Shown here piece by piece: positions 42,724 through 50,080 of a stretch of 64,000 nt of DNA. The stretch is from NCBI RefSeq assembly GCF_019145195.1, contig NZ_JAHSTW010000001.1, forward strand, positions 62,001 to 126,000. Reading direction: 5' to 3'. Position numbers and translations under genes: made by a program. This DNA is from Pseudomonas siliginis (GTDB lineage Bacteria > Pseudomonadota > Gammaproteobacteria > Pseudomonadales > Pseudomonadaceae). The notes beneath the pieces are model-generated. The model did no database searches. It was given only the letters and a program-made list of their open reading frames with translations, and had not been told where the DNA came from. The first letter of the stretch is position 1. Each line of letters begins with the position of its first letter.

Positions 42724-42743
42724 ACCTGTCAGATCTGACAGGT
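42724..42743 (-). promoter_or_regulatory. Lux-box-like palindrome upstream of the Ig-like gene
   Basis: ACCTGTCAGATCTGACAGGT is a perfect 20-bp palindrome. It differs at three positions from the lasB OP1 operator as I remember it (ACCTGCCAGTTCTGGCAGGT). It is centred 95 bp before the start codon. Sister site at 38483-38510. Confidence 0.65.
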
Positions 42744-42792
42744 ACAAGCGGTATTCAGACGAGCGGTCGAGCCGGCTCTTGTTTGCGCGGTT

Positions 42793-42886
42793 GTTGTGGG
42801 AGCGAGCCTGCTTGCGAATTTGTCGTAATGTTCGGTTGCAACGCTGACTGCTCCGACGCTTTCGCGAGCAGGCTCGCTCCCACAGG
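42793..42886. repeat. REPIN upstream of the Ig-like gene
   Basis: Inverted REP arms (42793-42818 and 42861-42886) of the GTGGGAGCGAGCCTGCTCGCG type; one arm has a C-to-T change (GCTTGCG). Confidence 0.85.
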
Positions 42887-42911
42887 AATCTTCATTGCTT
42901 ACGCATTGATC

Positions 42912-43015
42912 TTTCCCGCGCTCCGCGTGGGAATGCAGCCCGGGACGCTCTGCGTCCCCCCAGAACTGGAACGCGGAGCGTCCCTTGAGGCATTCCCACG
43001 CAGAGCGTGGGAACG
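42912..43015. repeat. Second-family palindromic repeat (GCTCCGCGTGGGAATGC type)
   Basis: Nested inverted repeat: GCGTGGGAATGC near 42925 pairs with GCATTCCCACGC near 42990, and GGGACGCTC near 42942 pairs with GAGCGTCCC near 42977. Distinct from the REP family but, like it, intergenic. Confidence 0.75.
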
Positions 43016-43030
43016 ATCATCAAAGGCCCG

Positions 43031-43390
43031 CTACTGCGGCAACTCCAGATTATCAAGCACCCGATTCACCGCCAGTTCGCCGAGCATGATCAACTGCGCA
43101 ATCCCCATCAGCGTTCGGCGCTGGGATGGCTTGACCAATCCGGCGAACTCCTGGGCGATGGTTTTCGCTGAGGCGAGGGTTTCGCAGGCGTTGGCCAGCA
43201 GGTCTTCGTTTTTGGTGTCGGCGGTGACGGCGTACATGGCGCGGGGACTGAAGGGTGGCGGGATAGAGTCGGGTGGGCAGAGGTAGTGGTCGAGGGCGCG
43301 GTCGGCGGCTTGGTGAAGTTTTTTTGAGTCGAGGGATTCGTAGGGAGAGGTGGGGACGGTTTGGGGTGGGTTGGGTGTGGGTTTGATCAT
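43031..43390 (-). CDS. DUF6124-like protein, copy 2
   Basis: A 119-residue paralogue of the protein at 38640-38999. From residue 16 on the two are almost identical (YESLDSKKLHQAADRALDHYLCPP; the last 70 residues are the same). Differences lie in the proline-rich N-terminus (PNPPQTVPTSP; PDSIPPPFSP). The gene and its leader together form a duplication of about 0.7 kb on both sides of the Ig-like gene. Whether the protein acts on that product is not known; it has no signal peptide. Confidence 0.8.
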   Translation of the reverse strand: MIKPTPNPPQTVPTSPYESLDSKKLHQAADRALDHYLCPPDSIPPPFSPRAMYAVTADTKNEDLLANACETLASAKTIAQEFAGLVKPSQRRTLMGIAQLIMLGELAVNRVLDNLELPQ

Positions 43391-43745
43391 GGTAAAGCTC
43401 CTAGAGTCAACGGAGCTGCCACCTTTCGCTGCGATACGAAATGGTTGGTGGCAGCTGTACGCGGGTCGCAGACCGGGACTCTAGAACCGGCAGACCCGAA
43501 GGTCTCCCACGTACAGCCGCCATAAAAACAGCGGGTGTTGTGCGTCCAGAGATCGACGGGCTGCGAGACCCGATCGCTGATTCGTCAGCGACCGCACCAC
43601 AATAGAACCCGCCCCCAAGGCGCACAAGCCGGCGGATTCTGGCTTGGCTGTAGGCAACGACGCAAGGATTTGTAGCCTGGAAGGCGTGTCAGCAGGTGTC
43701 ATTTAAACAGCGGTGTTTAAAAAGCAAAAAATTGGCGACAGCACG
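43391..43745 (-). ncRNA. Conserved structured leader upstream of DUF6124 copy 2
   Basis: Counterpart of 39000-39345. Stems: CTAGAGTC (43401) with GACTCTAG (43477); GCTGCCACC (43415) with GGTGGCAGC (43447); hairpin TTCG-CTGCGATA-CGAA (43425-43440); hairpin GGG-CTGCGAG-ACCC (43558-43571). TCGCAG (43466) complements both loops. Compared with copy 1, loops and complement have changed together (CTGCTAA/TTAGCAG to CTGCGA/TCGCAG), as expected for base-paired RNA. No gene was found in this 0.35 kb. Confidence 0.55.
43702..43721. promoter_or_regulatory. Palindrome TTTAAAC-N6-GTTTAAA, copy 2
   Basis: Same seven-base arms as 39305-39324 around a different centre (AGCGGT), 312 bp before the DUF6124 copy 2 start versus 306 bp for copy 1. 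Confidence 0.5.
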
Positions 43746-43788
43746 GTAGACGTTTTTGCCGGGAAGCAGGTGTTGGCTATGAGGTCGC

Positions 43789-43813
43789 TTTCGCGAGCAG
43801 GCTCGCTCCCACA
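43789..43813 (-). repeat. Single REP element
   Basis: TTTCGCGAGCAGGCTCGCTC then CCACA, an unpaired REP between DUF6124 copy 2 and the acetyltransferase gene. Confidence 0.85.
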
Positions 43814-43883
43814 ATTTCATCTCGCCAGATTCCAGATCAGCGGTTTAGAGTGACCAGCCACACGCTGATCACGGACCGATCCC

Positions 43884-44402
43884 ATGTCAGACCCAACCTC
43901 CACGATCCATCTCGAACGCTCCAACGAATCCCACCTCGAGGGTATCACCGCGCTTTACAACGACCCCGTCGTTGCACGGCAAGTGCTGCAAATGCCGTTT
44001 CAATCCACCGAGGTCTGGCGCCAGCGACTGCAGGCCGACAACGAGCGCGCGCTGAAACTGGTGGCGCTGCATCAGGGCGTGGTGATCGGCAATCTGGGCC
44101 TGGAAGCTTATTCACGCATGCGCCGCGCCCACGCCGGCAGTTTCGGCATGGCAGTCGGGGCGGCTTGGCAGGGCAAGGGCGTCGGTTCGATGTTGTTGGC
44201 GGCGGCGCTGGAGGTCGCCGATAGCTGGATGAATCTGCACCGCGTCGAACTCACGGTCTACGCCGATAACGAGGCAGCCATCGGCCTTTACCGCAAGTTC
44301 GGTTTCGAGGCCGAAGGGCTGTTGCGTGATTACGCGGTGCGCGACGGGCAGTGGGTCGACACCCTGAGCATGGCCCGTCTACGCAATAGCCCGAAAGCCT
44401 GA
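43884..44402 (+). CDS. GNAT-family N-acetyltransferase
   Basis: A 172-residue acetyltransferase. The acetyl-CoA-binding motif A is seen as FGMAVGAAWQGKGVGSMLLAAALEVAD, followed by LHRVELTVYADNEAAIGLYRKFGFEAEGLLRDYAVRDGQWVDTLSMARL, the RimI/YhhY-type C-terminal half. E. coli YhhY/AaaT acetylates certain amino acids; this protein has a similar layout. The substrate cannot be read from sequence. It is convergent with the racemase gene, 1 bp apart. Confidence 0.9.
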   Translation: MSDPTSTIHLERSNESHLEGITALYNDPVVARQVLQMPFQSTEVWRQRLQADNERALKLVALHQGVVIGNLGLEAYSRMRRAHAGSFGMAVGAAWQGKGVGSMLLAAALEVADSWMNLHRVELTVYADNEAAIGLYRKFGFEAEGLLRDYAVRDGQWVDTLSMARLRNSPKA

Positions 44403-44403
44403 G

Positions 44404-45096
44404 TCAGTCGCCCAGTGCGAACGCCACTGCCGACTGCGCGTGCAGTTCAGTGGTGTCGAGCAGGGGCAAGGCGCTGTGTTCGGGTTTGATCAGCAGACCG
44501 ATTTCGGTGCAGCCGAGGATGATCGCCTGGGCGCCACGGGCGGTCAGGGATTCGATAACGCTTTGATAGATTTCTCGCGATTGTTCACTGATCACACCCA
44601 CGCAGAGTTCGTCGTAGATGATCCGGTGCACCTGTTTGCGTTCGGCATCATCCGGCACCAGTACGGTCAGGCCTTGGGCGATCAGACGCTGCTTGAGAAA
44701 GTCCTGCTCCATGGTGAACGCGGTGCCGAGCAACCCGACGGTGCGCGCTTCGATTTCCAGTGCAGCCTGCGCGGCGGGTTCGGCAATGTGCAAAAACGGA
44801 ATGCTGATCGCGGCCTGAATCTGCTCGGCGACCTTGTGCATGGTGTTGGTACACAGCACCACGCATTCTGCGCTACCAGCCTCAAGCCTGCGTGCGGCAT
44901 CCACCAGAATCGCCGCTGCATCGTCCCAGCGCCCGGCGTGCTGGGCCTGTTCGACCGGACCGAAATCGACGCTGTACATCAGCAACTGCGCCGAACGCAA
45001 AGGGCCGAGGCGCTCGCGAACCTGTTGGTTGATCAGGCGATAGTATTCGGCGCTGGACTCCCAGCTCATGCCGCCGATAAGGCCGATGGTGCGCAT
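44404..45096 (-). CDS. Aspartate/glutamate racemase family protein
   Basis: A 230-residue cofactor-independent racemase. The N-terminal TIGLIGGMSWESSAEYYRLIN and the two catalytic cysteines (VVLCTNTMHK near 83 and ILGCTEIGLL near 195) are characteristic of the Asp/Glu racemase family (YgeA-like). It interconverts L- and D-amino acids using two cysteines as acid and base. The start is ATG followed directly by family sequence. Confidence 0.93.
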   Translation of the reverse strand: MRTIGLIGGMSWESSAEYYRLINQQVRERLGPLRSAQLLMYSVDFGPVEQAQHAGRWDDAAAILVDAARRLEAGSAECVVLCTNTMHKVAEQIQAAISIPFLHIAEPAAQAALEIEARTVGLLGTAFTMEQDFLKQRLIAQGLTVLVPDDAERKQVHRIIYDELCVGVISEQSREIYQSVIESLTARGAQAIILGCTEIGLLIKPEHSALPLLDTTELHAQSAVAFALGD

Positions 45097-45293
45097 TGAA
45101 TTTCCTCAAGCAAATGTCAGTGTCGGGCATTCAGGTGTGCCCGAAGTTTCCTTCTGTTCGAGACTCGACGCCAGTACCGACTGACTGTACCGCCGATCTT
45201 TCCCGCAACTGTGCATCTGCAAGAACTAAACGTACGCCGCGCCGGGGATCTGCCACTATCAACCTTCGCAGGTCCTTTCCGAGGAACACCGCA

Positions 45294-45785
45294 ATGAACG
45301 ACATACAGCAACTGGGCGAAATGCTTCGCCACTATGCCGAAAGCGAAGCGCACAAGAAGCAACTGTTCACCACGCAATCGGCTGCTTGGGCGGCTCGGAT
45401 TGGCGCGCTGTTCGACGAGATCGAGCAATGGCTTGAGCCGGTCAAGGCGCCCAATCTGCTGGAGGTAAGCCGCGAGGCGTATGTCGCGTCCGGGCCGAGC
45501 GTGCCGGTGGAGACCTCGACGTTCAAGACGGAAAAATTGAGCATTGTGATTGCCGGCAAACCGGTGGAGTTTGTGCCGGATGTGATGGGCAGCGGCGGGC
45601 AGATTTCCCTGGCAGTGATGGGGCTGACGGCGGCCCGGTATGGGAGCATTTCCCTGGTTGGCTTGGCGGATGGTGCGTGGCAGTGGCGCAAGACCAATGG
45701 TTTGAAGGATCCGGATACCTTTGCCTTCGATGCCGATTTCCTCGCCCAGCAACTGCAAAGCCTGATTCCTCGCGATCGCAGCTGA
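45294..45785 (+). CDS. Conserved hypothetical protein
   Basis: A 163-residue soluble protein with no recognised family. The start at MNDIQQLGEMLRHYAESEAHKKQL has GAGG 9 bases upstream. An N-terminal helical region (about 1-45) is followed by a beta-rich part (FKTEKLSIVIAGKPVEFVPDVMG, GQISLAVMGLTAARYGSISLVGLADGAWQWRK) and a short helix. No signal peptide, TM segment or catalytic motif. It diverges from the racemase gene. Confidence 0.65.
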   Translation: MNDIQQLGEMLRHYAESEAHKKQLFTTQSAAWAARIGALFDEIEQWLEPVKAPNLLEVSREAYVASGPSVPVETSTFKTEKLSIVIAGKPVEFVPDVMGSGGQISLAVMGLTAARYGSISLVGLADGAWQWRKTNGLKDPDTFAFDADFLAQQLQSLIPRDRS

Positions 45786-45798
45786 CTGCACGCGACGT

Positions 45799-45889
45799 CT
45801 GTAGGAGTGAGCCTGCTCGCGATAGCGGTGGGTCAGTCACCTCATTTGAACCTGACAAAACGCTATCGCGAGCAGGCTCACTCCTACAG
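45799..45889. repeat. REPIN (GTAGGAGTGAGCCTGCTCGCG variant)
   Basis: Perfect 29-bp inverted arms (45799-45827 and 45861-45889) around 33 bases. Compared with the usual REP, matching changes are seen in both arms (TAGGAGTGAG and CTCACTCCTA). Confidence 0.9.
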
Positions 45890-46032
45890 GGGGTGAGGCG
45901 TAGACCGGGGAAACCCTTAGGTTCGGTGCCAATCCGGCATTTTCCCTTGGGTCACTGATGGCCTTTTGGTAGAGTCGCCGTCGCCAGCGGGTTTTCGGCT
46001 GGACGATGGAACCGAAGAAGGGAGTCTTATCA

Positions 46033-47007
46033 GTGAGTCCGGGTAAAAAAATCCTCGGTCTCACGGCGTCGCTTTTGCTGCTGACGCTGTGGGCCAGCTA
46101 CTTTTATGTATTCAAGGAAAACCGCGACGGTCAGCTCGGCGGTGTCGGCGAAAGCACCGCGTGGTGCGGCACGCCACCGACCAGTGCAGCGGCGTTGCTG
46201 GGCAAGGATCAACTGACCTTGCGCGTCACCAACAACCTGCGCGGCGAATTCATGGTTGGCGGCTCGCTGGTGGTTTCCGAACGAACCTTCAACCGCTACG
46301 ACCTGGGCCGCAACGAACTGCGCCTGCGTCTGGAACCGCTGCAGTGGTCGTTCGGCGTCACGCCGATCTTCCTCGAGCAGGTCAAGGTGCAGCCGTTGAG
46401 CCGCAACCTCTCGTCGACCAATAAAAGCGCCTTCGCCGAACTTGAGCCTCGCGCAATCGGCGTGCATGCTCAGACTGCCGCGTTCCCGTTCGATACCTAT
46501 CGCTACGGCTATAAACCGGTGCTGTATTACCTCAAGGGCAGCGAGCGCATCGATCTGCGCTTCAAGAACATCACCACGCTGATGGAGATGTCCAACACCT
46601 TCACGCCGATCCAGAAGTACAACCGCGCCGACTACATCAACGAGAAAAACTCGATGATCCGCGATGAGGACTACAAGCCGTACGGGGCGCATGAGTGCGC
46701 GTTCAGCGTCGAACGCAAAGGCTCGTTCAAGGTGGTGGTGCTGTTGCTTCTGCTGGTGCTGTGCCTGCCGCTGATGCTGGTGTTCTACCGCGATGAACCG
46801 GGGATCGACTTTCTCGCGACGCTGGTGGGGATTGCGGTGGTGCGCACATTGCTGATCGGGCCGGTGGAAGATTTCCAGCTGTACAACATCGATTTTCTGT
46901 TTGGTGCGGCGATTTTGCTGGTGGGAACGGTATCGCTGATCAAGGCGATGCGCGCCAATAGCCGGCGAGAGATGGCGTTGCGCAGTGGCGAGACATCGTC
47001 CTGGTAA
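46033..47007 (+). CDS. Inner-membrane protein with large periplasmic domain (possibly DUF4436 family)
   Basis: A 324-residue protein. One TM helix near the N-terminus (ILGLTASLLLLTLWASYFYVF), a periplasmic beta-rich domain of about 200 residues, and three closely spaced TM helices at the C-terminus (VVVLLLLLVLCLPLMLVF, FLATLVGIAVVRTLLIG, LFGAAILLVGTVSLI). The GTG start is chosen because GGGAG lies 9 bases before it; ATG at 46006 would add 9 residues and precede the ribosome site. The layout fits DUF4436, but this is tentative; no function is known. Confidence 0.65.
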   Translation: MSPGKKILGLTASLLLLTLWASYFYVFKENRDGQLGGVGESTAWCGTPPTSAAALLGKDQLTLRVTNNLRGEFMVGGSLVVSERTFNRYDLGRNELRLRLEPLQWSFGVTPIFLEQVKVQPLSRNLSSTNKSAFAELEPRAIGVHAQTAAFPFDTYRYGYKPVLYYLKGSERIDLRFKNITTLMEMSNTFTPIQKYNRADYINEKNSMIRDEDYKPYGAHECAFSVERKGSFKVVVLLLLLVLCLPLMLVFYRDEPGIDFLATLVGIAVVRTLLIGPVEDFQLYNIDFLFGAAILLVGTVSLIKAMRANSRREMALRSGETSSW

Positions 47008-47136
47008 TACCGGTTGGCGAGGCACACGCGCTGTCGGATGTGAACTTTGCAATTGGCCATCGCATTTGCCGGGGTTTTGGCTATACCTGTATCTCCCCTA
47101 TGCAAAATGTCTTGGCCTTCTCAAAGGAATTACAGC

Positions 47137-47814
47137 ATGAAGCTAGCCGTCGTGATGGGCACGCTGTGCATTGCCACCCTTGGCGTGGTGGGTTGTTCCA
47201 GCAAAACCGTCGAGCCTGACCAGTATTCCGGCTTTCTCAAGGATTACAGCCAGCTGAAGGAGGCCAAGTCACCCTCTGGTGCCGAGGTGATGCGCTGGAT
47301 GGACCCGAAACTCGACATCAATAAATTTACCAGCGTTTACGTAGAGCCAAGCCAGCTCTACCCGAAGCCGCAAGCCACCGAGAAAATCCCCCAGCAGACT
47401 CTCAATGGCATCACCAGTTATTACGATCAGGCGCTCAAGCGCGAACTCGGCAAATCGCTGCCTTTGGCCGCAGGTCCCGGACCGGGCGTAATTGTGGTGC
47501 GTCCGGCGATTACCGCAGTCAGCAGCAAGACCGAAGGCCTGCAAGTCTATGAAGTGATTCCGATCGCACTGGTCGCCGCAGCAGTAAGCACGGCCACTGG
47601 GATCCGCGACCAGGAAACCACGCTGGCCACCGAAGCGGTATTCATGGACGGCGCGACCAATCATGTCATCGCGCAGGTGGTGCGCAAAGGTACCGGCAAA
47701 CCGCTGGAAAACTCTTCCCAGGTGATGAAAGCCGACGACATGAAAGCGGTGATCGATGGCTGGGCAAGCGATCTGCATCAGTCGTATCTGAAACTCAAAT
47801 CTGAAAGCAAATGA
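47137..47814 (+). CDS. DUF3313-like lipoprotein
   Basis: A 225-residue lipoprotein: signal peptide MKLAVVMGTLCIATLGVVGC with lipobox VVGC (C20). The body (YSGFLKDYSQLKEAKSPSGAEVMRWMDPKLDINKFTSVYVEPSQLYP; later VVRPAITAVSS, ALVAAAVSTATGIRDQETTLATEAVFMDG) matches the DUF3313 pattern of outer-membrane lipoproteins. AAAGGA lies 8 bases upstream. Function unknown. Confidence 0.8.
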   Translation: MKLAVVMGTLCIATLGVVGCSSKTVEPDQYSGFLKDYSQLKEAKSPSGAEVMRWMDPKLDINKFTSVYVEPSQLYPKPQATEKIPQQTLNGITSYYDQALKRELGKSLPLAAGPGPGVIVVRPAITAVSSKTEGLQVYEVIPIALVAAAVSTATGIRDQETTLATEAVFMDGATNHVIAQVVRKGTGKPLENSSQVMKADDMKAVIDGWASDLHQSYLKLKSESK

Positions 47815-47833
47815 TGCAGTAAGGCTGGTTGCC

Positions 47834-47900
47834 TTTTCGCGAGCAGGCTCGCTCCCACTGGACACGTATTCAGTATGGGAGTGAGCCTGCTCGCATTTCG
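47834..47900. repeat. REP pair, with a decayed third copy
   Basis: Opposed REP units at 47834-47859 and 47874-47900; a degenerate third unit is seen around 47936-47964 (GCTAGCAGGCTTACCCC). Confidence 0.8.
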
Positions 47901-48100
47901 GTGTATCAGTTTCGAGTGTGCTGCCTGACACAACGCTTTTGCTAGCAGGCTTACCCCTTCAGGGAAGCTGCGGCGGGTTGTATACAATGTCACCGCTCAG
48001 CACCCAACAATTTCAAACAGGGCATAGGTCGTCAGCCGATTTCGTGGTTAACTTCCGCCTCTTGCATGCTTTCCAATCAAAAAACAGAAGGACTCAAGTC

Positions 48101-48601
48101 ATGGCTCAAGTCACCCTCAAAGGCAATCCGGTTCAAGTCAACGGCCAGTTGCCACAAGCCGGTTCCAAGGCGCCAGCCTTTTCCCTGGTAGCCGGCAATC
48201 TGTCCGACGTTACCCTGCAAGACTTCGCCGGCAAGCGCAAAGTCCTCAACATCTTCCCAAGCGTCGACACCCCGACCTGCGCCACCTCCGTGCGCAAGTT
48301 CAACGCCCAGGCCAACGACATCAGCAACACCGTGGTGCTGTGCATCTCCGCTGACCTGCCATTCGCCCAGGCGCGCTTCTGCGGTGCTGAAGGCCTGGAA
48401 AACGTACAGAACCTGTCGACCCTGCGCGGCAGCGAGTTCATCGAAAACTACGGCGTAGCCATTGCTGACGGCCCATTGAAAGGCCTGACCGCTCGCGCCG
48501 TTGTGGTGCTGGACGAAAACGACACCGTCCTGCACAGCGAACTGGTCAAGGAAATCGCCGAAGAGCCTAACTACGAAGCGGCACTGTCCGTTCTCAAGTA
48601 A
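48101..48601 (+). CDS. tpx: Thiol peroxidase Tpx
   Basis: A 166-residue atypical 2-Cys peroxiredoxin. It has the Tpx start [21 protein letters not shown], the peroxidatic cysteine in [14 protein letters not shown] (about C60) and the resolving cysteine in QARFCGAEG (about C94). It reduces lipid and other peroxides using thioredoxin. The start is the ATG at MAQVTLKG after AGAAGGA. A good terminator follows. Confidence 0.96.
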   Translation: MAQVTLKGNPVQVNGQLPQAGSKAPAFSLVAGNLSDVTLQDFAGKRKVLNIFPSVDTPTCATSVRKFNAQANDISNTVVLCISADLPFAQARFCGAEGLENVQNLSTLRGSEFIENYGVAIADGPLKGLTARAVVVLDENDTVLHSELVKEIAEEPNYEAALSVLK

Positions 48602-48617
48602 GGCTTTTACAATTGTT

Positions 48618-48646
48618 AACGGCCTGGCCCTGTCCAGGCCGTTTTC
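48618..48646 (+). terminator. Rho-independent terminator of tpx
   Basis: AACGGCCTGG / CCAGGCCGTT stem with a CCCTGT loop followed by TT, 16 bases after the tpx stop. Confidence 0.85.
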
Positions 48647-48775
48647 ATTTGTGTATCAGGGTTTTGCCTCACACCTTGAAACGTAAGTGGAAGGTAAATT
48701 GCCGGTAAAGCTGCTTTGCTTAAATCCACTCAGTGCTTATCGTTCAGCCTCCCGTAATAGAAGCCCACGCGCCCA

Positions 48776-50080
48776 ATGGTCAATAACTCCATGCAATCGT
48801 CCCCCCGCAAATCCCGTCGCTGGCTGATCAGCCTGCTGGTCCTGTTGGTCATCGCTGTCCTGTGCTGGAAATTCTGGCCCGCCGGCTCTGCTGACAAGGC
48901 GGGCGGCGACAAAGCGGCCGCCGGGCATACCGGGCGCTCGGGGATGATGCGGCCGGGCTTCGGCGGCGGTACCGGGCCGATTCCGGTGCGTGTGGCGCCG
49001 GCGGTGAAGGGCGACTTCCCGCTGTATTACAAGGCACTGGGCACGGTCACCGCGCTCAATACCATCAACGTGCGCAGCCGGGTGGGCGGCGAACTGGTGA
49101 AGATTCATTTCGAAGAAGGGCAGATGGTCAAGGCGGGCGACCTGTTGGCCGAGATCGATCCGCGTCCTTACCAGAATGCTTTGCTCCAGGCCGAAGGCAC
49201 GCTGCTGCAGAATCAGGCGCAACTGAAAAACGCCCAGGTCGACGTCGAGCGTTACCGCGGTCTGTATAAAGAAGACAGCATCGCCAAACAGACCCTCGAC
49301 ACCGCCGAAGCGCTGGTTGGCCAGTACCTGGGCACGGTCAAGACCAATCAGGCCGCGGTCAACGATGCCAAGCTCAATCTCGAATTCACCAAGATCCGCG
49401 CGCCGATTGCCGGCCGCGTCGGTCTGCGTCAGGTCGACGTCGGCAACCTCGTCGCCGCCAACGACACCACGTTCCTCGCGGTGATCACCCAGACGCAACC
49501 GATCAGCGTGGCCTTCACCTTGCCGGAAAACAGCCTCGACACCGTGCTGGCCCGTTACCGCAGCGGCGCCAAATTGCCTGCCGAAGCGTGGGATCGAGGC
49601 GACACCAAGCTGCAGGCTACCGGTGTGCTGCAAAGCTTGGACAACCAGATCGACGTGGCCACCGGCACCCTCAAGTTCAAGGCCCGCTACGACAATCGCG
49701 ACCAGTCGCTGTTTCCCAATCAGTTCGTCAACGTCCATTTGCTGGCCGACACGCTCAAAGATGTAGTGCTCGCGCCGTCGGCAGCGATTCAGTTCGGCAC
49801 CAACGGCACCTTCGTCTATGCGCTCGACGGCGACAAGAAAGTCACCATTCGCCAACTGAAAATCGGTGCCAGTGACGGTGACAACACCGTGGTTACCGAA
49901 GGCCTCGCCGCGGGTGATCGCGTTGTGCTTGAAGGCACCGATCGCCTGAAGGAGGGCAGCGAAGTCGAAGTGGTCAATGACAGCAGCGAAGTGCCGACCT
50001 CGCCGACCGAACACCTGCAAGGCAAATCCGCCGCCAATCCTGATGCGACCACAGCCGATAAGGCCAAGAAGGGCGCATGA
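48776..50080 (+). CDS. muxA: RND efflux periplasmic adaptor MuxA (MdtA-like)
   Basis: A 434-residue membrane fusion protein. N-terminal TM anchor (about 17-36), lipoyl half ([46 protein letters not shown]), a helical hairpin and second lipoyl half ([25 protein letters not shown]), a beta-barrel domain and a low-complexity C-terminal tail. It bridges the MuxBC pump and the outer-membrane channel. Two in-frame ATGs (48776, 48791) are possible; neither has a strong ribosome site. Its stop overlaps muxB (ATGA). Confidence 0.92.
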   Translation: MVNNSMQSSPRKSRRWLISLLVLLVIAVLCWKFWPAGSADKAGGDKAAAGHTGRSGMMRPGFGGGTGPIPVRVAPAVKGDFPLYYKALGTVTALNTINVRSRVGGELVKIHFEEGQMVKAGDLLAEIDPRPYQNALLQAEGTLLQNQAQLKNAQVDVERYRGLYKEDSIAKQTLDTAEALVGQYLGTVKTNQAAVNDAKLNLEFTKIRAPIAGRVGLRQVDVGNLVAANDTTFLAVITQTQPISVAFTLPENSLDTVLARYRSGAKLPAEAWDRGDTKLQATGVLQSLDNQIDVATGTLKFKARYDNRDQSLFPNQFVNVHLLADTLKDVVLAPSAAIQFGTNGTFVYALDGDKKVTIRQLKIGASDGDNTVVTEGLAAGDRVVLEGTDRLKEGSEVEVVNDSSEVPTSPTEHLQGKSAANPDATTADKAKKGA

